The notes below the pieces were generated by a model. It was given only the letters and a program-made list of their open reading frames with translations. It was not told the DNA's origin and made no database searches. This document shows, piece by piece, positions 15,446-25,045 of a stretch of 45,489 bases of DNA (position 1 is its first letter; every line of letters begins with the position of its first letter). The stretch is from Verrucomicrobiota bacterium (lineage in GTDB: Bacteria > Verrucomicrobiota > Verrucomicrobiia > Verrucomicrobiales > Akkermansiaceae): contig RDYF01000037.1 in the NCBI GenBank assembly GCA_004293285.1, forward strand, positions 1 through 45,489, given 5' to 3'. Both the position numbers and the translations under genes were made by a program.

Positions 15446-16744
15446 TTAGGCGTCCATGTGCTTGATGATCATGTCGGCAAACTCCGAGCACTTCACCTGC
15501 GTCGCACCTTCCATGAGTCGGGCAAAGTCATAAGTCACATGCTTCGATCCAATCGCGCCATTGAGTCCGCGGATGATGAGGTCTGCTGCTTCGTTCCAGC
15601 CGAGGTAGCGGAACATCATTTCGCCCGACAGCACAACCGAGCCGGGATTGACCTGATCGAGATCGGCATACTTCGGAGCGGTGCCGTGCGTGGCTTCGAA
15701 AATGGCGTGACCGGTGATGTAATTGGCATTGCCGCCGGGGGCGATGCCGATGCCGCCAACCTGGGCTGCGAGCGCGTCCGAGAGGTAGTCGCCATTGAGA
15801 TTGAGAGTAGCAATGACATCAAAGTCCGTCGGACGAGTGAGCACTTGTTGCAGCGTGATATCGGCGATCGAGTCCTTAATCACCAAGCCCGCACCGGGTT
15901 TGCCTTCTGGGATCACGCACCATGGGCCGCCATCGATTTCCACGGCACCGAATTCCTCCTTGGCGCACTGATAGCCCCAATCGCGGAAGGCGCCTTCGGT
16001 AAATTTCATGATGTTGCCCTTATGGACAATGGTCACCGACTTGCGATTTTGGTCAATCGCGTATTGGATCGCTGCGCGGACGAGACGTTGCGTGCCGAGC
16101 TTCGAAACCGGCTTAAAGCCTACGCCGACAAGCTCAGGAGTTTCGCTGCCGAAGCGGATTTTTTTGAAGTCGGCGGGAAAATTTTCCTTCAAGAACTCCA
16201 GCGACTTCATGGCTTTTTCGCCACCTGCTTCGAAATCGATCCCGGCATAGATGTCTTCCGTATTTTCGCGGAAAATCACCATATCGACCAACTCAGGATG
16301 CTTCACAGGGCTGGGCACGCCGTTGAAATACATGACGGGACGGAGGCAGACATAGAGGTCGAGAATCTGGCGCAAAGCCACATTCAGCGAGCGAATGCCG
16401 CCACCGACGGGAGTGGTGAGAGGGCCCTTGATGCCGACAAGGTATTCGCGGAAGGCGGTCAGCGTATCCTCAGGAAGCCATGCCTGTCCGAGGTCGGTGA
16501 CCTGATCTTTGTACATCTCAAACGATTTTTCACCGGCAAAAACCTCAAACCAAGAAATTTTGCGTTGGCCTGCATACGCTTTGGCCACAGCGGCATCGAG
16601 CACGCGCACCGAGGCCCGCCAGATGTCGCGACCCGTGCCATCACCTTCGATGAAAGGAATGACGGGATGATCAGGCACCGAGAGAATGCCATTGGCGATA
16701 GTAATTTTCTCGCCAGCTGGTGGCGTTAGGTGTTGGTAAGGCAT
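15446..16744 (-). CDS. icd: NADP-dependent isocitrate dehydrogenase
   Basis: The enzyme oxidises isocitrate to 2-oxoglutarate and CO2 in the TCA cycle. The 432-aa sequence is close to the E. coli type. It has [16 protein letters not shown] near the N-terminus, the substrate loop [17 protein letters not shown] containing the serine phosphorylated in E. coli, [34 protein letters not shown], and the C-terminal [14 protein letters not shown]. The KY pair in that last motif and the Y and R of [11 protein letters not shown] match NADP rather than NAD enzymes. I chose the ATG at 16744 (MPYQHLTPP); the frame is open to 16963 but that part is not conserved. A strong terminator follows. Confidence 0.97.
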   Translation of the reverse strand: MPYQHLTPPAGEKITIANGILSVPDHPVIPFIEGDGTGRDIWRASVRVLDAAVAKAYAGQRKISWFEVFAGEKSFEMYKDQVTDLGQAWLPEDTLTAFREYLVGIKGPLTTPVGGGIRSLNVALRQILDLYVCLRPVMYFNGVPSPVKHPELVDMVIFRENTEDIYAGIDFEAGGEKAMKSLEFLKENFPADFKKIRFGSETPELVGVGFKPVSKLGTQRLVRAAIQYAIDQNRKSVTIVHKGNIMKFTEGAFRDWGYQCAKEEFGAVEIDGGPWCVIPEGKPGAGLVIKDSIADITLQQVLTRPTDFDVIATLNLNGDYLSDALAAQVGGIGIAPGGNANYITGHAIFEATHGTAPKYADLDQVNPGSVVLSGEMMFRYLGWNEAADLIIRGLNGAIGSKHVTYDFARLMEGATQVKCSEFADMIIKHMDA

Positions 16745-17279
16745 AGGAGTAAGAATTGGGAAAGAGGTGACTCCATCATAATCAAGCGCCGATGGCAAGA
16801 AGACAGCATGCCATTTTTTTCCGATTCGCGATTCGCATTGTGAATAACTTGGGAAAAAGTGCGAAAAGACTGTGAATGGGCGATTCGGCGATCGAGTGAC
16901 AAAGGTCGGTGTCCCGTGTGAAGATGTCGTCACATCACGGATTTGCGGCGATGATTTTCGCATGAGCGAATTTTACGGAATGCCGAAATAACGGATTTTT
17001 TGTTGAAAAATCAATCATTCAGAGCTGTTAGGAGGTGGGCCGTGTGTTGCTTCATCGGAATATTGCGGAAAACGCCCTGCGTGATCCGCTAGGCGCAGGG
17101 CCGATGGGTGAGTCGGTCATGCGCGATATTGATGGCATTGTGAATAACTTGGGGAAAACTCCGTTTTTCTGTGGATTGATGGGCGAAAACGACCCATGGC
17201 CCTGCGTGGATGGAGGTGCTTGCGAAATAATCTGTCGCTCATGAGGTATTTTGAAGAAATTTCATCGCATCTGCGTCAG
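16745..17279. other. Non-coding divergent region with DnaA-box-like repeats (possible oriC)
   Basis: This 535-bp gap separates divergent icd and the SGNH hydrolase gene. It holds two copies of GCATTGTGAATAACTTGGG starting at 16835 and 17135, exactly 300 bp apart. Each contains TGTGAATAA (16839-16847 and 17139-17147), the complement of the DnaA-box variant TTATTCACA. About 31 bp downstream of each lies a weaker match in the same orientation: TGTGAATGG at 16871 and TGTGGATTG at 17170. An AT-rich stretch lies at 16990-17022, and a hairpin with 8-bp arms (GCCCTGCG/CGCAGGGC) at 17074-17101. This layout would suit a replication origin, but dnaA is not in the window and the boxes are few. Confidence 0.35.
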
Positions 17280-18035
17280 ATGATCGTTATGATTGCGATC
17301 TCGCTCATGCAACGTTGGATATGGTTCATTTGGTCTGTGGTAACGACAGTGGTCGTGGTCGCTGCGGAAGGAGAAAGCTCGGTAACAACCAAGCCGGTGA
17401 CGCAGAATCGTGATCATGCGATCTACGATTGGCCGACACGGCATCGGGAGGTCATGGAACTGAGCAAACGTGGTCCGGTGGACGTGGTGATGCTGGGCGA
17501 TTCGATCTTGCATTACTGGGGAGGCGAGCCCAAGGCGCCGATTGTTCGTGGAGAAAAATCATGGGCGGAATTGTTTGATCAGAAAACCAGCGTCAACTTA
17601 GGCTTTGGCTGGGATCGGGTGGAAAATGTGCTCTGGCGGGTGCAACAGCAGCAAGTGAAAGCCTTTCAACCCAAGGCTGTGGTGTTGTTGATCGGCACGA
17701 ACAACTTAGAGCGCAATACGGCGGTAGAAATCCGTACGGGGATCGAGGAGATTTTGCGTCTGTTGCGGCAGCAATTGCCGACCGCAGAGCTGCATGTGAT
17801 GGGAATTCTTCCGCGTCAATTGCCCGCACAGGTCAAGGCGCGTCCGGAGGAAGTAAATCGTCAATTGCACGAGCATTTGGCGGGATGCGAAAAAGTGCAT
17901 TTTCATGATCTTTCGGCCCTTTTTGTGGATCAGGAAGGAAAATGGAAAACCGATTTGATGAGCGATGGCTTGCATCCTAACGAGCTCGGATATCAAGTGC
18001 TCGGCAAGGCGCTCAAGCCCATCATCCATCCTTAG
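17280..18035 (+). CDS. Exported SGNH/GDSL-family hydrolase
   Basis: This is an SGNH-fold esterase or acetylhydrolase of the platelet-activating-factor acetylhydrolase type. Block I is VVMLGDSILHYWGG with the catalytic serine; the block II glycine is in VNLGFGWDRVENVLWR; block III is LIGTNNLERN; and the C-terminal Asp-His pair is in MSDGLHPNELGYQVL. A signal peptide (MQRWIWFIWSVVTTVVVV, ending near VAAEG) sends it across the inner membrane. Several in-frame starts exist: ATG at 17196, 17241, 17280 and 17307. I chose 17280; 17307 gives the most typical signal peptide. Verrucomicrobial members often deacetylate polysaccharides, but the substrate cannot be read here. Confidence 0.87.
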   Translation: MIVMIAISLMQRWIWFIWSVVTTVVVVAAEGESSVTTKPVTQNRDHAIYDWPTRHREVMELSKRGPVDVVMLGDSILHYWGGEPKAPIVRGEKSWAELFDQKTSVNLGFGWDRVENVLWRVQQQQVKAFQPKAVVLLIGTNNLERNTAVEIRTGIEEILRLLRQQLPTAELHVMGILPRQLPAQVKARPEEVNRQLHEHLAGCEKVHFHDLSALFVDQEGKWKTDLMSDGLHPNELGYQVLGKALKPIIHP

Positions 18036-18101
18036 GCCTTGCGTTTCGCACTAGTGAAGAAGGCTTGACCTGTTGCGCGAGAGGGAAAAGAATCAACCCA
18101 C

Positions 18102-18935
18102 ATGAGCTCTGTGCGCCACATTGGTATCATCGCTGGAAATGGCGTTTATCCTTCGACCTTTGCCCAATCGGCGCGCGCGCAAGCGGAGTCGATTCAGCTG
18201 CATGTGGCGGCTTTTGAAAACGAGACCGAGGAATCATTGATCGCGCCTTTGGTCGATTCGATCGAATGGTTTCGTGTGGGGCAACTCGGCAAGTTGATTC
18301 GTTTTTTCAAAAAGCAAGGCGTTACCGAAGCCATCATGGTGGGTCAGATTGCGCCGAAAAATCTTTTTGATCTGCGACCGGACATGCGCTTGCTGTTCAT
18401 GCTTGCGAAAGTCAAAGAGCGCAATGCGGAAAGTTTGTTTGGCGCGATTGCGAATGAATTGGCGAAAGATGGCATCACCTTGTTGCCGGCTTCGACTTTT
18501 ATGGAAGATCTGTTGGCCACCGAGGGATTGATTTTTGGCCCAAAGTTGAAGAGTCGGGCCTGGGATGATGTCCATTTCGGTCAGCGCATTGCGAAAGAAA
18601 GTGCGCGACTCGACATCGGACAAACGGTGCTCGTGCGACACGGCACGGTGCTGGCAGTGGAAGCATTTGAAGGAACGAATGCTTGCATCAAGCGCGGTGG
18701 TGAGCTGGGTCGCGGCAAGGCGGTGACCATGGTAAAGGTCTCGAAGCCGAACCAAGATTTTCGTTTCGACATCCCTGTGATCGGTGCCCAGACGATTATG
18801 ACCTGCGCCGATGCCGGTGTCTCGGTGATCGCCGTGGAGGCGGGCAAGACTTTGATTTTGGAAAAAGATCGCGTTGCAAAGTTGTGTGCCGAAAAAAACA
18901 TTAGCGTGGTCGGTTTCGCTTCCATCGAGCCCTAA
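18102..18935 (+). CDS. lpxI: UDP-2,3-diacylglucosamine pyrophosphatase LpxI
   Basis: LpxI hydrolyses UDP-2,3-diacylglucosamine to lipid X in lipid A synthesis, replacing LpxH in some diderms. The 277-aa sequence shows the family's two parts. The N-terminal domain starts IGIIAGNGVYPSTFAQSAR and continues to GQIAPKNLFDLRPDMR. The C-terminal domain has GQTVLVRHGTVLAVEAFEGT, FDIPVIGAQTIMTCADAGVS and a terminal VVGF strand. The aspartate of FDIPVIG lies where the family's essential Asp is expected. The ATG at 18102 begins MSSVRHIGIIAGNG. Other lpx genes are not nearby. It implies a lipid A outer membrane. Confidence 0.93.
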   Translation: MSSVRHIGIIAGNGVYPSTFAQSARAQAESIQLHVAAFENETEESLIAPLVDSIEWFRVGQLGKLIRFFKKQGVTEAIMVGQIAPKNLFDLRPDMRLLFMLAKVKERNAESLFGAIANELAKDGITLLPASTFMEDLLATEGLIFGPKLKSRAWDDVHFGQRIAKESARLDIGQTVLVRHGTVLAVEAFEGTNACIKRGGELGRGKAVTMVKVSKPNQDFRFDIPVIGAQTIMTCADAGVSVIAVEAGKTLILEKDRVAKLCAEKNISVVGFASIEP

Positions 18936-19009
18936 GGACGTCGCTGCTGCTTGATGGCGCGGAACGATTCCAGACTTTTCTTTTCTGTCAGGCGTCTTAG
19001 CCTACAGGC

Positions 19010-20746
19010 ATGTCGCGCGAGGAAATGGTGAAAGTTTTGGAGGAAATTGCTCTTTTGTTAGAGTTAAAGGACGAGAACCCATTCAAGATCAAAGCCTACC
19101 GCAGTGGAGCGGAGACGGTTCGGTCATTTCCTGACGACATCGTGGCACGCGCGGCGGCGAATGATTTGAAAGGCATCAAAGGCATTGGCGATGCCTTGCG
19201 CGACAAGTTGCATGAGATGGCAACGACAGGAAAGCTGGAGTTTTATGAAAAACTGCGTGCCGAGTTTCCAGCCAGTTTGTTTGACCTATTTGAGATTCAA
19301 GGATTGGGAGCCAAAAAAATCAAAGTGCTGCATCGCGAGCTTGGGATTGCGTCCTTAGAAGATTTGCGCGCGGCATGCGTGAGTGGTCAGATTGCAGGTC
19401 TAGCCGGTTTTGGTGCCAAAACACAAAGCAATTTGTTAGAAGCAATGGCGCATCGCGAAAGCTTTGCGGGTCAATTTCGACTCGGCGCTGTGGCGTCGGT
19501 GGTGGAGAGTTTGTTGGATGACTTGCGCGATCATCCCGACGCACACCGAGTGGCAGTTTGTGGTTCGTATCGTCGGGCGAAAGAAGTCGTGCACGACATC
19601 GATTTGCTAGTAGCCACCTCAAACCCGAGCGAGTTGACAGCGTACTTTGTTTCGCTTGCGGGCATTCAGAAAGTCTTAATGCATGGCGATACCAAGGCTT
19701 CGGTGATTTTAGACAATGGTTTGCAGTGCGATTTGCGAGCGGTGACCAACAAGCAATTTCCCTTTGCCTTGCAGTATTTCTCGGGCTCCAAAGAGCACAA
19801 CGTGGCACTGCGTCAGTTGGCCTTGCGTCGCGGTTGGTCGCTCAATGAATACGATTTCACGGTCGTGCGTGATGACGCACAAGCACTGCCGGAAGTGAAT
19901 GAAGAGAAGGACATTTATCATGCGCTCGGCTTGCCCTTCATCGAACCCGAGCTGCGAGAAAATCTCGGTGAGATCGAGTCGGCAACGAACCATGACTTGC
20001 CGCGATTGATTGAAATCGCCAACTTGCGTGGCACCTTTCACAATCACACGACCGAATCCGATGGAAAAAATTCGTTAGAAGAAATGGCGGCTGCGGCGGA
20101 GGAACTGGGGCTGCAATATCTCGGCATTGCCGATCACTCGAAGTCTTCTTTCCAAGCCAATGGACTGAATGAACAGCGCTTGCTGCAGCAAGTACAAGAG
20201 ATTGCCGAATTCAATGCCAAACAACAAGGGTTTCGGGTTTTTGCTGGTTCTGAAGTCGACATCCTGAAAGATGGTTCGCTCGACTTTTCGAACGACATTC
20301 TTGCGCAGCTCGATTACTGTGTCGCCTCGGTCCACAATGCCTTTACTCTCAGCGAAGAAGAAATGACGCGCCGCATCATTCGTGCGATGGAAAACGAGCA
20401 TGTGACGATGCTCGGTCACCTGACAGGCCGATTGTTGTTGAAGCGCGATGCCTATGCTGTGAATCATAGCAAGATCATTGATTGCGCTGCTGAAACGCGG
20501 ACCGTCATCGAGCTCAACTGCAATCCCATGCGACTCGATATGGATTGGCGTTGGTGGCGTCGCGCCCGCGATCGTGGAGTGTTGTGCTCGATCAATCCCG
20601 ACGCCCACCACACGGAACAATTCCGTTTCCTGCATTTCGGCGTATTGCAAGCGCGCAAAGGATGGTTGCGTCGTGATGATGTCATCAACACGTTTTCGTT
20701 AGAAAAAATGCAAGAATGGCTCGCGCGCCCCAAGCACTTACGTTAG
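19010..20746 (+). CDS. polX: Family X DNA polymerase / 3'-5' exonuclease PolX
   Basis: Bacterial PolX fills short gaps in base-excision repair and also removes 3' ends. The 578-aa protein has, in order, an N-terminal helical region with helix-hairpin-helix motifs (LKGIKGIGDALRDKL and IQGLGAKKIKVL), a Pol X palm with CGSYRRAKEVVHDIDLLVAT carrying the catalytic aspartates, and a C-terminal PHP domain from about residue 335. The PHP metal motifs are GTFHNHTTESDGKN, GIADHSKSSF, GSEVDIL, MLGHLTGR and NPDAHHTEQF, all intact, so the exonuclease should be active. Its stop codon overlaps that of the convergent helicase-nuclease gene. Confidence 0.96.
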   Translation: MSREEMVKVLEEIALLLELKDENPFKIKAYRSGAETVRSFPDDIVARAAANDLKGIKGIGDALRDKLHEMATTGKLEFYEKLRAEFPASLFDLFEIQGLGAKKIKVLHRELGIASLEDLRAACVSGQIAGLAGFGAKTQSNLLEAMAHRESFAGQFRLGAVASVVESLLDDLRDHPDAHRVAVCGSYRRAKEVVHDIDLLVATSNPSELTAYFVSLAGIQKVLMHGDTKASVILDNGLQCDLRAVTNKQFPFALQYFSGSKEHNVALRQLALRRGWSLNEYDFTVVRDDAQALPEVNEEKDIYHALGLPFIEPELRENLGEIESATNHDLPRLIEIANLRGTFHNHTTESDGKNSLEEMAAAAEELGLQYLGIADHSKSSFQANGLNEQRLLQQVQEIAEFNAKQQGFRVFAGSEVDILKDGSLDFSNDILAQLDYCVASVHNAFTLSEEEMTRRIIRAMENEHVTMLGHLTGRLLLKRDAYAVNHSKIIDCAAETRTVIELNCNPMRLDMDWRWWRRARDRGVLCSINPDAHHTEQFRFLHFGVLQARKGWLRRDDVINTFSLEKMQEWLARPKHLR

Positions 20747-23700
20747 GTGTTTGCTGGTGTTTGTCCGCAGTAGGCGACCAAGCCACTGTGGACTCCCAGA
20801 AGGATGCAATCGATGGCAGCGGCATCGAGCGAGAGCGCTTTCGCGACAAGCGAGCGATAGAGCAGCAACTGCTCTTCATGTCGTTCGAGCAATTCCTCCG
20901 CTCGTTCGACGCGATCGGTTTTGTAGTCAATGATCTCCGCGCGCATGGCGCGACCAGAGGTGTCGCGATACACATGCAAGCGGTCGATGATGCCACGGAC
21001 ATGATCCGATGCTACGACACCTTGCACGGGGATTTCGCGATAGAGTTCAACGGTGCGTTGGCGTTTTTCGAGAACAGCCCGCCATGAGGGGTTCTGGCAA
21101 GCTCGTTCTAGTGCTTGTGCCATTTCTCCCGTGCTGGGGATGCTTTGTTCATCCAGCCAAGTGATCGATTCCATCAAAGCGTGCATGGCAGTGCCATATT
21201 GCAGAGCGGCGTGGTTGCCGGTGGCTTCTTTCGAGGCCGTCTTCGATTGACGTCGAAGCACCAGAGGTCCTAGCTTCGGTCGGGCACTAGCGGTGATTTC
21301 CGTTATGGCATCCGATTGTTCGAAACAGGAAAAGTCGCCGGCTTCAAAAATGACATCATCTTCGCTCGCGCAAGATCGTCGCATCCACATCGCGAGCGAT
21401 GTGTTTTCCTCGTTGAGATCCTTTTTTTCTAACAAAACATACAAGCCTCGCTTCGCACGTGTGAGAGCGACATAGAGCAGACACATGGCCTCGTAGCATT
21501 GTTGTTCCGTCCAGGCTTGTTCGGCGAGCTGGCATGGTGGATGGAGGGAGCGGACCCAAGAAGGCGGCATTTGGCAAAGCCAATCATCTTGCTGTGCGAT
21601 ATCAAATTTTCCCAAGTCGGGAATGGAAGAACTAGAAAGCAGAGGCAGCAGCACGACATCGAAGCCCAAGCCTTTGGATTTGTGAATCGTCAGCACTTGC
21701 ACCTCGGCAGATCCTGGGCTCTGCACCACAACGAGATTTTCCAAAGCCAACGCAGCCGCCTTAAGCGAGGGGCATGCGGATTGGTCGACACCTTTCAAGG
21801 CCAGCAACAAATCATCGCTGCGATGTTGTGCAAAAGGGGTAAGGCGATCCCATAGCGGCGCGAGCAGTTCTTCGACCAAGCCCGATACCCCTTTGGTGGC
21901 AGCTTGCTCCACACAGGTGCTCCAGATGAACTCACCCATTTTTTCTTCCAGAATGGGCCAGAGAAAAGACATGCGAAGAAGTTCATAGGCAAAGCCATCC
22001 GCAGGGTCGGCAAGCCATTTCAGCAAGTGCCAGATCGTCACGCCCAGCGGATGGTCCTTGGCGGGTTCCCGTTGGCCTTCTTCGATGACGCGATAACCGT
22101 TTTCTCGGAGAAAATCTGCGACTTGGATCAGTTCGGCATTGGTGCGGACGAGCACACCGCAACTGAGCTTGCGCTTTTTGATGCCTACTTCCTCTAACAA
22201 TTCCACCATGCGCTGCAATCGCGCATTTTTGTCTTCATTCTCCTCTATGCATTCGACCCGAGAATGCCCACGCATGTCGGTCTGCGCGGCGATGTGATCT
22301 TGCCATTGCCAACGTCGCGCGGCATTACCATACAATTCTTCCATCGTCGGGATATCGCCACACACTCGATTGACCAACGCGAGCACCTCCGTGGCAGAAC
22401 GGAAAGATTTTTCCATGTGAGCGATGTGCCAACGCTCGCCGTAGCGATTTTGCAAGTCGTCAAAAAGCCGCACATCACCGCCACGCCAGCCGTAGATGGC
22501 TTGTTTTTTGTCGCCTACGAGAAAAACGGTTCCTTGGTCATTGGTCATGGCTTCATCGATCAAAGGCGACAGGCCTTGCCAATCGGCGCGACTGGTGTCT
22601 TGAAATTCATCGAGCAGCCAGTGCTGGTATTGGGCATCGAGCCGGTAATCCAGCGCCTCTCTCATCAGTCGTTTGTCTTCTTGCAGAGCCCATTCGCCCA
22701 TTTTTGCTTTGACGTCTTGAAAGCCAAATTTGCCTTTTCGGCGCAGGCGTCGTTCACAGACTTGATCAAAGAGTCGAATCACTTCACCGACAGCACGCGT
22801 GGTTTTTGCGGCGCGTGCTAGCTCGGCCTGCGCTGCCAGACGCAGCGCTGCTGCGAGGGAGTCAAAGACCGCGGCGGGGATGGTGAAATCTTTGTAGAGT
22901 TTCACCGTTTGATCACCTTGCGCTCCGAGTGCTGTGAGTTGGATAAGCTGATTGATCACAGAGCCGCCTGCGCCGATCCTGCCGCTGCCGGTGGAGTGCT
23001 GAGAGAAGGTTTCGGCCATTTTGAGCCATGATTTTTTTTGCGAGCCATGGGTGAAAGCAATGGTTTCTGCGGCTTCTTCGATCACCCGAGCAGCCTCGTG
23101 GCGCTTGATCATCCAGTCGCGAATGTGCGCTTCATCGCCCCAAGTCGCCGGACCCCATTGGTAGCGATCGCCGCCGTTGATCCAATGCTCGTGCCAGCGA
23201 TCGGTATACTCTTTGAGGCGTTGACGAATCTGAATTTGCTCGCGTCCCATCATCGACTGACGAAAGGCGAGGAAAAAGTTTTCGCTTTCTTCTTCACTCA
23301 GTTCTTGCTGCAAAAGGCTTTGCAACAACTGGTCGCGCAGCATCGAGGCATCGCTGCCTTCGATGAGTTGAAACTGCGTGGTGCTGATGCCCAGTTCTAA
23401 CGGAAATGCCTTGACCACTTTGGTGAAAAACCCGTCCATGGTGCCCAGTGTCATGCGAGGCATGGCATGGATTAAGGTTTCGAGAATGGCGACGAAATCG
23501 ATCGATTCGGCGATATCAGGATGGCGCAATTCCGCTTGCAGCTTCTGCGCCTGTTGGGGTGATAAGCTGGCTTTTGCGAGCTTGCTCAAAATGGCGTCGG
23601 TAAACTCCCCGGCGGCTTTGCGGGTGAAAGTCAGTGCGACCATCGTTTCAGGTGCTACGCCCAAAGCCATCGCGCCGATGATGCGATTGCTCAATTGGTA

Positions 23701-23757
23701 GGTTTTGCCTGATCCTGCCGAAGCCAAGACCATCATGTGCGATTCCAAAACGTTCAT
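20743..23757 (-). CDS. UvrD-family helicase with C-terminal RecB-like nuclease (AddA-like)
   Basis: This 1004-aa superfamily 1 helicase-nuclease probably processes double-strand DNA ends. Motif I is ASAGSGKTYQLSNR; motif Ia is ALTFTRKAAGEF; Walker B is LLDEFQDTSRADWQG; motif III is VFLVGDKKQAIYGWRGGDVR; motif V is VQVLTIHKSKGLGFDVVLLP; and motif VI is LLYVALTRAKRGLYVLL. A PD-(D/E)XK nuclease lies near the C-terminus (YGTAMHALME, and AEIIDYKTDRVERA with the catalytic D and K). The layout is that of AddA/RecB, somewhat shorter than typical AddA (~1200 aa). No AddB-like partner is adjacent. It is convergent with polX. Confidence 0.9.
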   Translation of the reverse strand: MNVLESHMMVLASAGSGKTYQLSNRIIGAMALGVAPETMVALTFTRKAAGEFTDAILSKLAKASLSPQQAQKLQAELRHPDIAESIDFVAILETLIHAMPRMTLGTMDGFFTKVVKAFPLELGISTTQFQLIEGSDASMLRDQLLQSLLQQELSEEESENFFLAFRQSMMGREQIQIRQRLKEYTDRWHEHWINGGDRYQWGPATWGDEAHIRDWMIKRHEAARVIEEAAETIAFTHGSQKKSWLKMAETFSQHSTGSGRIGAGGSVINQLIQLTALGAQGDQTVKLYKDFTIPAAVFDSLAAALRLAAQAELARAAKTTRAVGEVIRLFDQVCERRLRRKGKFGFQDVKAKMGEWALQEDKRLMREALDYRLDAQYQHWLLDEFQDTSRADWQGLSPLIDEAMTNDQGTVFLVGDKKQAIYGWRGGDVRLFDDLQNRYGERWHIAHMEKSFRSATEVLALVNRVCGDIPTMEELYGNAARRWQWQDHIAAQTDMRGHSRVECIEENEDKNARLQRMVELLEEVGIKKRKLSCGVLVRTNAELIQVADFLRENGYRVIEEGQREPAKDHPLGVTIWHLLKWLADPADGFAYELLRMSFLWPILEEKMGEFIWSTCVEQAATKGVSGLVEELLAPLWDRLTPFAQHRSDDLLLALKGVDQSACPSLKAAALALENLVVVQSPGSAEVQVLTIHKSKGLGFDVVLLPLLSSSSIPDLGKFDIAQQDDWLCQMPPSWVRSLHPPCQLAEQAWTEQQCYEAMCLLYVALTRAKRGLYVLLEKKDLNEENTSLAMWMRRSCASEDDVIFEAGDFSCFEQSDAITEITASARPKLGPLVLRRQSKTASKEATGNHAALQYGTAMHALMESITWLDEQSIPSTGEMAQALERACQNPSWRAVLEKRQRTVELYREIPVQGVVASDHVRGIIDRLHVYRDTSGRAMRAEIIDYKTDRVERAEELLERHEEQLLLYRSLVAKALSLDAAAIDCILLGVHSGLVAYCGQTPANT

Positions 23758-23807
23758 GTCGAACTTCTATCAAGAAAAACGTAGGATGTCATGGAGCAAA
23801 TTGCCCT

Positions 23808-23844
23808 AAAAACAAAAAACCTCTCCACGACGTGCGCGGAGAGG
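23808..23844 (-). terminator. Intrinsic terminator after the beta-propeller gene
   Basis: Arms CCTCTCC (23820-23826) and GGAGAGG (23838-23844) form a 7-bp stem. On the minus strand they are followed by TTTTTTGTTTTT (23819-23808). It lies 23 bp beyond the stop of the propeller gene and ends the export cluster transcript before the helicase-nuclease gene. Confidence 0.85.
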
Positions 23845-23867
23845 TCCTGTGATCGTGAGGCAATCGA

Positions 23868-24926
23868 TTATGCCACAGGAGTGAGTTTGTAAGGATGCGT
23901 GTTCTTCGAATTCCAATGAGCAATGAAAAGATTGCCCTCGGCATCGAGGCAGACATCGTGGCAATTGAGGAAGGGCTTCGGCTCGATGTTGCGATAGAGC
24001 GCCGCTTCGCCCTGAGCGCCAGCGGTGGGAGCTTGACCGCCGATGAGAGAAATCGGCTTGTTGTTTTTATCGAGCACCATGACAAAGCCACGGTAGTCAT
24101 CGCCCCACTGCAGACGACCCGAATTGATGACGGCGAAGTAGACGTTTTCACCGTGAATGACGGGGCGGCAAATCCAAGCGCCGGGGAAATCGACGTGGCC
24201 GAGATTTTCGCCATCGAGCGACAGAGTAAACAGCTTGTTGGCGGCACGCGATGTCACAAGCAACTTCGGCTGGGCTTTGTCGCGATTGTCAAAAGCCACA
24301 CCGTGAATGCAGCTGAAACCTTCGTGACGATAAGCGCCTTTGAGCTCGCCCTTGGCGGTGTAGTGCATCAGGTAATTGCTGCCATAGCCGTCTGCCACGT
24401 AGATGTCGCCATTGAGAGGATTGACGGCAGTTTCTGTTGGGCAGAATTTGTCTTCTGATTCATACTTGCCCGACTCCTTGGGCCAGCCGAGAGTCATGAT
24501 TTCCTTGCCCTTGCGGTCGAGCTTTACGACGATACGACGCTGGGTATCGGTAAGCCACAAGAACTCCTCGCCGTTTTCTTCCGAAATGCTCAATCCGTGA
24601 ATGCCGGGGTAAGTGGTGCCAAACGTTTGCACGACGCGGCCATCGGACGAGAACTCGATGAGATTGTTGGCGGTGTGAGTGGTGCAAAGGATCAAGTTGC
24701 CGGATTTGGTGCGGACAAATTCGTGGCAGTCGCGGACTTCCACAGCGCTACCATCGCGCTTGAAGGACCAATCTTTGACCATGCGATAGCGATGCTTGCC
24801 TTGACCGAGGATGCTCGGATCTTCCTCGGCTCCAGAAAGCAAGCCGGATGCGAAAGGGGAAAGAGCGGCTGCAGTAGCAAGGCCTTGGCGGAGAAAATGA
24901 CGACGGTTGACGGATTCAGGGTTCAT
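23868..24926 (-). CDS. Tat-exported NHL-type beta-propeller protein
   Basis: This 352-aa protein begins with a twin-arginine signal (NRRHFLRQGLATAAALSP). The mature part consists of repeated propeller blades with the NHL pattern of a loop, a D-G-x-hydrophobic turn and a strand, such as GIHGLSISEENGEEFLWLTD, TAVNPLNGDIYVADGYGSN, GVAFDNRDKAQPKLLVTSRA and DVCLDAEGNLFIAHWN. Six blades fit the length. Related folds occur in peptidyl-alpha-hydroxyglycine lyases, but the catalytic set cannot be confirmed by eye. It lies 119 bp downstream of the PPC-domain gene on the same strand. Confidence 0.82.
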   Translation of the reverse strand: MNPESVNRRHFLRQGLATAAALSPFASGLLSGAEEDPSILGQGKHRYRMVKDWSFKRDGSAVEVRDCHEFVRTKSGNLILCTTHTANNLIEFSSDGRVVQTFGTTYPGIHGLSISEENGEEFLWLTDTQRRIVVKLDRKGKEIMTLGWPKESGKYESEDKFCPTETAVNPLNGDIYVADGYGSNYLMHYTAKGELKGAYRHEGFSCIHGVAFDNRDKAQPKLLVTSRAANKLFTLSLDGENLGHVDFPGAWICRPVIHGENVYFAVINSGRLQWGDDYRGFVMVLDKNNKPISLIGGQAPTAGAQGEAALYRNIEPKPFLNCHDVCLDAEGNLFIAHWNSKNTHPYKLTPVA

Positions 24927-25045
24927 CGGAATGGATATCTAGGGAAAAGAGTGCTGGAGGTCAATCAGCAAAGAAGCCATGGGGAGTGATTTTCTGCGAC
25001 AGTCGAGTGGTTGACAATGACATTGCTCGAAGAACGATGGATCAC

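Noticed and set aside
14993..16729. 578-codon open frame on the plus strand antisense to tadA and icd
   Set aside because: It is the mirror of two highly conserved genes; its translation has no domain, crosses the icd terminator hairpin, and reflects low stop frequency in antisense frames.
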